DNA of 25,668 bases, taken from the NCBI GenBank assembly GCA_002361735.1, contig DETS01000033.1, positions 1-25,668 of the forward strand, read 5' to 3'. Made by a program: the position numbers and the translations under genes. Shown here in pieces: positions 6,119-12,234 of this stretch; the first letter of the stretch is position 1, and each line of letters opens with the position of its first letter. This DNA comes from Lachnospiraceae bacterium UBA3282 (lineage in GTDB: Bacteria; Bacillota; Clostridia; Lachnospirales; Lachnospiraceae). Under the pieces are notes generated by a model, which was not told the DNA's origin, did no database searches, and saw only the letters and a list, made by a program, of their open reading frames with translations.

Positions 6119-8781
6119 TAAAATTAAAGAGAATAATCGATCCCATAAGAGATGCCAATGTAACGCTGCAGGAGCGTTTGTTCCGCCTGCTGACGCTGGT
6201 TGGACTGATCGGCATGGGGATCACCATTATTTTGACAGTTGCGCTTGGAGAGGGCGCTGCCAATTATATTGGTATGATACTGGGGTTTCTCATTCTTTTC
6301 GGCATCACTTATTTTTCCATCCATTATCGCAAAATACAGGCGGGAGCGATCATAATCGGGGGACTTCTCGTGTATCTGGTGATGCCTTATAACTATCTGA
6401 CGACAGGCGGGATTTACGGAGGCGGTTCCAGCTGGTTTTTGCTCGCCTTTGTCTTTGTAGCGCTGATCGTTGAGAAAAAAGCCAAATATATCTTGCTGAT
6501 CACCGGATTGGCGGTCAGCTGGGGCTGCTATTTTCTGTCCTATCTTTATCCATCCCTTCCCGCCGCGCATACCACGGAGATGGCATATACGGATGTGGTA
6601 TTATCCCTGACCATGGTTTCCGCGATCACCTGCGGTATGCTTCTGTTTCAGAATGCCATTTACCGCTCCGAGAACAGGACGGCGCAGCGGCAGAAGCGGG
6701 AAATCGAGGAATTGAACCGGGCGCAGAACCGATTTTTTTCCAGTATGAGCCATGAGATCCGCACGCCGATCAATACGATCATCGGCTTAAATGAAATGAT
6801 CCTGCGCGAGACCACGTCGGATGAGATTGCCGCAGACGCGAGGGACATTCAGACAGCCGGCAAAATGCTGCTTACGCTGATCAACGATATTTTGGATATG
6901 TCCAAGATAGAATCCGGTAAAATGGATATCGTGCCTGTCAGCTATGATGTGGGGACTATGCTGTCGGATATCGTCAATATGATCTGGGTGCGTGCGAAGG
7001 AAAAAGGGCTGGAATTTCATATCGACGTTGACCGAAAAATGCCTGCGCAGCTTTTGGGTGACGAGGTGCGGATCAAGCAGGTATTGATCAACGTGCTGAA
7101 CAATGCGGTAAAATATACTTCGGAAGGCGCCATTATCCTGTCTATCCAGTGCAGGAGACAGGAGCACGGGCGTGCGCAGATCATCTATTCGGTGGCGGAT
7201 ACGGGAATGGGTATCAAAAAGGAGAGTATGCCGTATCTGTTCAGCGCTTTTAAGAGGGTGGATGTGGAAAAGAATCGTTACATTGAGGGAACGGGACTTG
7301 GACTTTCCATCGTGAAGCAGCTGGTAGACCTGATGGGCGGCGATATTTCGGTAAACAGCGTCTATACGAAAGGGACGACCTTTGTCATTACCCTGCCGCA
7401 GGAAATCGTTTCCGGGCAGATGCTCGGGGACATTGACATCGAGGCGCGCCATACGATGAATGCGAGAAAACATTATAAGAGAAGTTTTACGGCGCCGAGA
7501 GCACGCATTCTGATTGTGGACGATAACGAGATGAATCTGATGGTTGCGGGGAAACTTTTGCGGGATACGGAGGTACAGACGGAGACTGCGGGAAGTGGGA
7601 TGGAATGTCTGCGAAAGACGCTGCAAAATCGGTACGATGTCATTTTGATGGATCATCTGATGCCGGAGATGGACGGAGTTGTGTGTCTGCATGAGATTCG
7701 AAAACAGGCGGGCGGACTGAATCAGGAGACGCCGGTGGTTGTTTTGACGGCGAACGCCGGCGGGGAAAACCAGAGACTGTATCAGAGGGAAGGCTTTGAC
7801 GGCTATCTGACGAAGCCGGTGACCGGTGCACAGCTTGAGGCGGAGCTGTTAAAGCATCTTCCGGGAGAGCTGGTGACGCAGGCGGATGGGAAGGAAGCTT
7901 TCGGCGTGATGCAGACGCCCTTTGTCGAGCATACGAAAAAGAAGAAGTTTCTGCTGATCTCAACGGACAGCGTTTCCGATCTGCCGGAGGAGATGACGGA
8001 CCGGGCGAGAATTGCCGTTATGCCGTATCGGGTCGTGACGGAGGGCGGTGAATTTATAGACGGACAGGAGACGGGAACGGACGGTGTGCTTTCCTATATC
8101 AGAAGCGGCAGGCACGCACATTCGGAAGCGCCGGGCGTTGCCGAGTACGAGGCTTTTTTTGCGGAGCAGCTCACAAAGGCACAGTGCGTGATTCATCTGA
8201 CCATGTCGGGAAAGGTCAGCAAGGGGTATGAGAATGCGGTGGAGGCGTCAAAAAGTTTTGACAATGTGGAGGTGATCGACACCGGGCATTTGTCAAGCGG
8301 CATGGGCTTTGTCGTTTTGCAGGCGGCGGCGTATGCAGCGGATGGTATGTCAAAGGAGGCTGTGATCGAGGGCATCCGACAGATGCGTTCGCTGGTCAGA
8401 ACAAGCTTTATTGTGGATGATACCGAATATTTGCTGCGCGCGGGAAAGGTCTCGGCGCGGGTCAACAGAATCTGCCGGGCGTTTATGGTACATCCGGTGC
8501 TGGTTTTGAAAAACAGTAAACTGACGGTGGGAGCCGTGATGATCGGCACACAGAAAACGGTGTGGAAAAAGTATATCGCGTCCGTGTTTCGGAATGTGGG
8601 CAGGATCGATAAACGGCTTTTGTTTATTACCTATGCGGGACTTTCGGAGGAGGAGCTGCGGGAAATTGAAAAAATCGTCAGAAAGAAAATCGATTTTGAG
8701 CGGGTCATTTATCAAAAAGCGTCACCGGCCATTGCCATTAACTGCGGAATGGGGACGTTTGGGCTGTTGTTTAAGCAGTAG
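6115..8781 (+). CDS. Membrane hybrid histidine kinase fused to a C-terminal DegV (FakB-like) domain
   Basis: An 888-residue fusion. Residues about 22-182 form five or six transmembrane helices. A kinase core follows: M-S-H-E-I-R-T-P-I-N (His213), N-A-V-K-Y-T, D-T-G-M-G-I and G-T-G-L-G-L-S-I-V-K. The receiver at about 460-590 has Asp513 in M-D-H-L-M-P-E-M-D-G and Lys in L-T-K-P-V. From residue 610 to the end it is DegV-like: T-D-S-V-S-D-L-P (617-624), a Ser670 loop, M-S-G-K-V-S-K-G-Y (Ser698, Ser702), V-I-D-T-G-H-L-S-S-G-M-G, Y-L-L-R-A-G-K-V-S and a final I-N-C-G-M-G. DegV proteins such as staphylococcal FakB bind fatty acids and present them to a kinase. There is no Hpt domain here; the upstream partner could supply one. 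It overlaps the preceding gene as ATGA. The fusion is open and uninterrupted, so it is not an assembly join of two genes. Confidence 0.93.
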   Translation: MIKLKRIIDPIRDANVTLQERLFRLLTLVGLIGMGITIILTVALGEGAANYIGMILGFLILFGITYFSIHYRKIQAGAIIIGGLLVYLVMPYNYLTTGGIYGGGSSWFLLAFVFVALIVEKKAKYILLITGLAVSWGCYFLSYLYPSLPAAHTTEMAYTDVVLSLTMVSAITCGMLLFQNAIYRSENRTAQRQKREIEELNRAQNRFFSSMSHEIRTPINTIIGLNEMILRETTSDEIAADARDIQTAGKMLLTLINDILDMSKIESGKMDIVPVSYDVGTMLSDIVNMIWVRAKEKGLEFHIDVDRKMPAQLLGDEVRIKQVLINVLNNAVKYTSEGAIILSIQCRRQEHGRAQIIYSVADTGMGIKKESMPYLFSAFKRVDVEKNRYIEGTGLGLSIVKQLVDLMGGDISVNSVYTKGTTFVITLPQEIVSGQMLGDIDIEARHTMNARKHYKRSFTAPRARILIVDDNEMNLMVAGKLLRDTEVQTETAGSGMECLRKTLQNRYDVILMDHLMPEMDGVVCLHEIRKQAGGLNQETPVVVLTANAGGENQRLYQREGFDGYLTKPVTGAQLEAELLKHLPGELVTQADGKEAFGVMQTPFVEHTKKKKFLLISTDSVSDLPEEMTDRARIAVMPYRVVTEGGEFIDGQETGTDGVLSYIRSGRHAHSEAPGVAEYEAFFAEQLTKAQCVIHLTMSGKVSKGYENAVEASKSFDNVEVIDTGHLSSGMGFVVLQAAAYAADGMSKEAVIEGIRQMRSLVRTSFIVDDTEYLLRAGKVSARVNRICRAFMVHPVLVLKNSKLTVGAVMIGTQKTVWKKYIASVFRNVGRIDKRLLFITYAGLSEEELREIEKIVRKKIDFERVIYQKASPAIAINCGMGTFGLLFKQ

Positions 8782-8794
8782 GGAGATTTTTATC

Positions 8795-8823
8795 TTTACA
8801 TAAGAACGTATGTTTGATAACAT
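8795..8823 (+). promoter_or_regulatory. Promoter with embedded LexA (SOS) box
   Basis: TTTACA at 8795-8800 and TAACAT at 8818-8823 are spaced 17. Between them A-GAAC-GTAT-GTTT-G (8803-8816) matches the Firmicute LexA/DinR consensus CGAAC-N4-GTTCG at eight of ten defined positions. Y-family polymerase genes are classic SOS targets, and the remnant of one follows, which supports the reading. The box appears to have outlived its gene. Confidence 0.6.
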
Positions 8824-8858
8824 GATAGTATATTCATTGACAGGGAGGAGAAGGGAAT

Positions 8859-9253
8859 GGGATCGTACTTGCTAAGAGCAGTCCCGCAAAGAAATACGGA
8901 ATACAGACAGGCGAGCCTATCGTGGCAGCACAGAGAAAATGTCCCGGGCTGGTGATCGTGCCGCCGGATTACGGTTTATATGTCAAGTTCTCCCGAGCTT
9001 TTATGAAACTATTGAATGAATACAGCGACAATGTGATTCAGTACAGCATTGACGAGGCGTGGGTGGTATTTGAGGGCTTTGAAAAGCTTTACGGTCGTGA
9101 CCGGATGGTGAAGCTTGTCTATGAGATAAAGGACAGGATCAGATCCGCGGGAAATTTGGAGAGGATGCCATTTTCCGCGCCAGTTTTTTGGAAGGAAACG
9201 TATCCCATATGAGCGGCGGGCTGAATAAAGAGAGGCGCAGTGGGGGTATATAG
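8859..9253 (+). pseudogene. Y-family DNA polymerase (DinB/UmuC-like) remnant with missing N-terminus and middle
   Basis: From 8859 the frame reads G-I-V-L-A-K-S-S-P-A-K-K-Y-G, then K-C-P-G-L-V-I-V-P-P and Y-S-I-D-E-A-W-V, the finger/palm region of a Y-family translesion polymerase including its S-I-D-E catalytic motif. The first ~45 residues, with the first metal-binding Asp, are absent: a Shine-Dalgarno (GGGAGGAGAAGG) and ATG at 8857 directly precede 8859 but in another frame, and the frame used by the remnant has a TGA at 8838. Near 9149 the match stops. In a different frame, from 9149 to the TAG at 9251, the sequence reads F-G-E-D-A-I-F-R-A-S-F-L and M-S-G-G-L-N-K-E-R-R, which looks like the extreme C-terminus of the same protein type. 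About 300 or more residues in between are gone. An ATG at 8922 could express a 96-residue fragment, but no function is expected. Confidence 0.75.
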
Positions 9254-9280
9254 GGATAGAGGGGGAGGTTCAAAGGTAAA

Positions 9281-10109
9281 TTGAAAAAATATCTTGTTGT
9301 TTTTATACTTTTAGTATTGGTGGGCTGTATGGGATGGTTGTTTTTATGTGGTAATCGGACAAATTATGGTTTCCGTGTTATTATCAGCGAGAAACTGATT
9401 TCCCATAGGGGGGGGGGTAAATTATCCGGAAAATACAATGCTCTCGGTTACGGATGCGGTGGAAAGAAAGTATCGAATCGTAGAAGTTGATATCAGGGTG
9501 ACTAAGGATGATATTCCGGTACTGTGCCATGATGATGGCATTGAAAATCTTTCTGATGGAAAAGGCATTATCAGGGAATTAACGTTAGCAGAGCTTAAAA
9601 GATGGGATTTTGGAAATTCATTTTATGGAAGTAATCGCGGAGTCTCTATTTCGACACTTGAAGAGTTTTTAGACTATATGTATGAAAAGAAATGTGTTGC
9701 AGAACTTGATCTTGTAAATGACATGATGACGCCGGAAATGTTAGATATTGTTTATGGTATCGTAAAAGAATCGGATATGCGTCACAATGCAATTTTTACG
9801 GTCAACCAGGAACAGGCAATTTATTTGGCTGGTATAGACAGTTCCTTGATTTTTTGTATATCCGGAATAAAAACGATGGATGATATCAAAAATATACCGG
9901 CATCAAAGCTTGGTAAAATGAAGATTGTTTCTATTTCAAACAATGATTTTAACGGAGAGATATGTCGTTACGCGCATAAAAGAGATTTTTTGGTGAAAGC
10001 GTGGACAGTTAATGATGCTGATAGGATCATGCAGTTGATTGACGAGGACTGCGACCTGATTATTACGGATACAGTGACAAAGAATGAATTGACTAAGTTA
10101 AGGCAATGA
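9281..10109 (+). pseudogene. Glycerophosphodiester phosphodiesterase (GDPD), off frame at a G run
   Basis: Reading from the TTG at 9281 (AAAGG four bases ahead), a hydrophobic N-terminus with a possible lipobox L-V-G-C leads to L-I-S-H-R-G-G, the start of a GDPD domain. A run of ten G then shifts the frame. In the +1 frame the domain resumes as V-N-Y-P-E-N-T-M-L and continues through V-E-V-D-I-R-V-T-K-D-D-I-P-V-L-C-H-D (metal and catalytic residues) to A-W-T-V-N-D and the stop at 10109. Nine Gs would give one unbroken membrane- or lipid-anchored enzyme of about 275 residues that splits glycerophosphodiesters into glycerol-3-phosphate and an alcohol. The ATG at 9438 begins a 223-residue ORF, but without the H-R-G motif it should be inactive. 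The gene is visibly AT-richer than its neighbours, suggesting separate ancestry. Real mutation, phase variation and sequencing error are all possible. Confidence 0.8.
9408..9417 (+). repeat. Poly-G tract (10 G) inside the GDPD gene
   Basis: Ten consecutive G follow CATA within the codons for the H-R-G-G motif. Frame arithmetic shows 9 Gs (or 6 or 12) join the two halves of the gene, while 10 gives a premature stop at 9488. Homopolymers of this length are prone both to polymerase slippage in vivo and to read errors. Confidence 0.9.
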
Positions 10110-10173
10110 ATCATAGCGAAGTGAAAAATCTTGAAAACTGCTTGCATTTGAGCACTATGAAAGGACCGTGCAA

Positions 10174-10476
10174 ATGATCGACAAACAAACCTTTCACCCC
10201 CTAAATTACATCAAAAAGGAAGAATACTCCGGCAGTATGGATGGGATGCGCTATCTTTTGAAGCGGGACAAGGATGGAGAGGCGGATGCGATTCGGGTGA
10301 CGGTCTGGCCGGAGCCGCTTGGCATTTACAAGACGCCGCAGGAGAAGCAGACTTCCATCTTGGTGCCGCTGACGGCGGAAGGAGTGGAACAGGCGGCGGA
10401 CTGGCTTAACGAACAGTACGAGACGAGAAAGGACTACTGGCTGGAGAATCTGCATAGACCGTGGACGGAGGTGTGA
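10174..10476 (+). CDS. Conserved-looking small protein of unknown function (100 aa)
   Basis: I do not recognise this family. The protein begins M-I-D-K-Q-T-F-H-P-L-N-Y, has no signal peptide or membrane segment, and reads like a compact soluble alpha/beta protein: a strand-rich middle (A-I-R-V-T-V-W-P-E-P-L-G, S-I-L-V-P-L) and a helical, Trp-rich end (A-A-D-W-L-N-E-Q-Y-E, D-Y-W-L-E-N-L-H-R-P-W). The ATG at 10174 has AAAGGA eight bases upstream; a GTG at 10168 in the same frame overlaps that site and is less likely. It sits alone between the broken GDPD gene and a promoter for the next small gene. Codon use and GC content match the ordinary chromosome, unlike the AT-rich GDPD before it. Confidence 0.7.
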   Translation: MIDKQTFHPLNYIKKEEYSGSMDGMRYLLKRDKDGEADAIRVTVWPEPLGIYKTPQEKQTSILVPLTAEGVEQAADWLNEQYETRKDYWLENLHRPWTEV

Positions 10477-10532
10477 TTTTTCACAAGATTTACATAAATA
10501 TTTGTTCATATTGTGGAAAAAATAGAAAAAAC

Positions 10533-10562
10533 TTGCTTTTTCTACAAGATAGAGTATATAAT
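10533..10562 (+). promoter_or_regulatory. Sigma-A type promoter of the 91-aa gene
   Basis: TTGCTT at 10533-10538 and a perfect TATAAT at 10557-10562 are spaced 18, in an AT-rich stretch with A/T runs upstream. The leader to the ATG at 10628 would be about 58 bases. This is one of the best promoters in the window by eye. Confidence 0.65.
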
Positions 10563-10627
10563 GGGGAAAGATAGTTGACATAAAGCAAATCGTAGCAGAC
10601 ATGCGTGAGGGGCTTGGAGGTAGCGAT

Positions 10628-10903
10628 ATGGCAGCGCTGAATTTGAATGCGTTATTCTTTAACCATGAGATTTCCTTTTGCAAGGTTTATAATGCGGAGA
10701 GCAAGGACAAGCTGGAGCGGCTCTTTGTCTCCAACCGTATCTCCTTTTTTGTGGAGTGGCAGGAAAAGAGCTTTTGGGAGCGCTTTTTCGGCAGGGTAGG
10801 CGAAAACAAGGAGGTTTTCACCATACATATCAATGAGGCGGATACTTCGCGGGCAAAGGATCTGGCGGAGGGGATTGAAAGCGTACAGATTGCCTCGGCG
10901 TAG
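10628..10903 (+). CDS. Small soluble protein of unknown function (91 aa)
   Basis: The protein starts M-A-A-L-N-L-N-A-L-F-F-N-H-E, continues with F-C-K-V-Y-N-A-E-S-K-D-K-L-E-R-L-F, I-S-F-F-V-E-W-Q-E-K and F-T-I-H-I-N-E-A-D, and ends with a helix A-K-D-L-A-E-G-I. The pattern of helix, 'residue I-x-F-F-V' strand, then a final strand and helix is reminiscent of small DUF2007-like ferredoxin-fold domains, but this is a weak resemblance and I assign no function. There is no membrane segment. The ATG at 10628 is chosen over one at 10601 because GGAGG lies seven bases upstream. It has its own strong promoter and is followed by a hairpin before rlmD, so it may be a separate transcription unit. Confidence 0.72.
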   Translation: MAALNLNALFFNHEISFCKVYNAESKDKLERLFVSNRISFFVEWQEKSFWERFFGRVGENKEVFTIHINEADTSRAKDLAEGIESVQIASA

Positions 10904-10935
10904 ACGGACGGAAACATAGGTTAAAACAGGATAAT

Positions 10936-10966
10936 GACCCTGGGAGTTTTCCCGGGGTCTTATATT
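10936..10966 (+). terminator. Hairpin terminator or attenuator before rlmD
   Basis: GACCCTGGGA (10936-10945) pairs with TCCCGGGGTC (10950-10959) over ten positions, one of them G-U, with a GTTT loop, followed by the short U-rich TTATATT. The U-tract is modest, so partial read-through into rlmD is plausible. Confidence 0.55.
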
Positions 10967-10980
10967 GAGAGGAAAAAGAA

Positions 10981-12219
10981 ATGGATAAGAAGCCGCAAGG
11001 TCGAGAGCGTGTGCAGGGCCGCAAAAAAGTGCAAAGCCGTGAGAAGGCGGGAGAAAAAGAAGAAAGAAAGCGCAGTCTCTGTCCGGCCTCGAAAAAATGC
11101 GGGGGCTGTCAGTTTGTGGATATGCCCTATCAGGAGCAGTTAAAAAGAAAGCAGCGGCAGGCGGAGCAGCTTTTGAAGGAATTTGGCAAGGTGATGCCGA
11201 TCATCGGGATGGAGGAGCCTGCGCATTACCGCAACAAAGTGCACGCTGTTTTTGACTTTCAAAGGGGCAGAGGGATCGTGTCCGGCATTTATCAGGAAAA
11301 AAGCCATCGGGTGGTACCGGTGGAGGGCTGCCTTTTGGAGAACGGGAAAGCGGATGCGATCATCCGCTCGGTGAGAGAGCTGGCAAAGTCTTTTAAGTAC
11401 AAAGCTTACAATGAGGACAGCGGTTACGGTCTTCTGCGGCATGTGCTGGTCCGCGTGGGACATATCACGGGGGAAATCATGGTGGTGCTGGTGCTTGGTT
11501 CGCCCATCCTTCCCTCGAAAAATCATTTTGTAAAAGAGTTATGTAAACTATATCCTGAGATCACCACCATTCTCATCAATGTGAACAGCAAGCGCACCAG
11601 CATGGTGCTGGGGGAGAAGGAGCAGGTGATCTACGGGAAGGGCTATATCGAGGACGAGCTTTGCGGCAGGCGGTTTCGGATCTCCGCGAAGTCATTCTAT
11701 CAGGTCAATTCCGTACAGACCGAGGCGCTTTACGGAAAAGCGGCGGAGTATGCGCAGCTGACGGGCAAGGAGCTGGTGGTGGACGCTTACTGCGGGATCG
11801 GCACCATTGCCCTCGCCGTGGCGGGACAGGCAAAGAAGGTCATCGGGGTGGAGCTGAATAAAGACGCGGTGCGGGATGCCGTTACGAACGCGAAGATCAA
11901 TCAGATCAAAAACGCGGACTTTTATCTCAATGATGCGGGCAGATTTTTAACCCAGATGGCGGAGGCGGAGGAACAGGTGGACGTAGTTTTTCTGGATCCG
12001 CCAAGGAGCGGCAGCACGGAGGAATTTCTGGATGCGCTGCTTCGCATCAGTCCCAAGCGGGTAGTATATATTTCCTGTAATCCGGAGACACTGGCGAGGG
12101 ACTTAAAATACCTGACAGGAAAGAGCGGTTACCGTGTGCGGGAGATCACGCCGGTGGATATGTTTCCGTTTACGGAGAATATCGAGGCGGTTTGCCTGTT
12201 GTCCCAACATGAGAAATAG
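10981..12219 (+). CDS. rlmD: 23S rRNA (uracil-C5)-methyltransferase, RlmD/RlmCD type
   Basis: SAM-dependent RNA m5U methyltransferase of the TrmA/RumA family, 412 residues. After a basic, charged tail it has an iron-sulfur cluster motif C-P-A-S-K-K-C-G-G-C near residues 34-43, with a fourth cysteine probably in V-E-G-C-L-L-E-N. The Rossmann core shows V-V-D-A-Y-C-G-I-G-T-I (Asp268), D-V-V-F-L-D-P-P-R-S-G and the catalytic Cys366 in Y-I-S-C-N-P-E-T-L. In place of the usual N-terminal TRAM RNA-binding domain there is only the ~33-residue Lys/Arg-rich tail, so the protein is shorter than RumA-type enzymes with TRAM. The ATG at 10981 follows AGAGGA. The carboxypeptidase gene starts 15 bases downstream, implying co-transcription. 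Which uridine or uridines it modifies (747, 1939 or both) cannot be told from sequence. Confidence 0.92.
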   Translation: MDKKPQGRERVQGRKKVQSREKAGEKEERKRSLCPASKKCGGCQFVDMPYQEQLKRKQRQAEQLLKEFGKVMPIIGMEEPAHYRNKVHAVFDFQRGRGIVSGIYQEKSHRVVPVEGCLLENGKADAIIRSVRELAKSFKYKAYNEDSGYGLLRHVLVRVGHITGEIMVVLVLGSPILPSKNHFVKELCKLYPEITTILINVNSKRTSMVLGEKEQVIYGKGYIEDELCGRRFRISAKSFYQVNSVQTEALYGKAAEYAQLTGKELVVDAYCGIGTIALAVAGQAKKVIGVELNKDAVRDAVTNAKINQIKNADFYLNDAGRFLTQMAEAEEQVDVVFLDPPRSGSTEEFLDALLRISPKRVVYISCNPETLARDLKYLTGKSGYRVREITPVDMFPFTENIEAVCLLSQHEK

Positions 12220-12234
12220 GAAGGAGCATTTGTT

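Noticed and set aside
6787..7692. 301-codon minus-strand frame opposite the DegV kinase
   Set aside because: His/Arg-rich shadow of the kinase core; the plus-strand gene has all family motifs.
8922..9212. 96-codon ORF as a genuine small protein
   Set aside because: It is an in-frame slice of the polymerase remnant; similarity continues upstream of its ATG and resumes in another frame downstream.
9438..10109. 223-residue GDPD as a complete gene starting at 9438
   Set aside because: It would lack the H-R-G motif, and the codons just before its ATG read P-E-N-T in the same frame, showing the true gene begins further upstream.
10131..10161. TTGAAA/TATGAA as a promoter for the 100-aa protein
   Set aside because: The spacing is 19 and the start site would fall almost on the initiation codon, leaving no room for the ribosome site.
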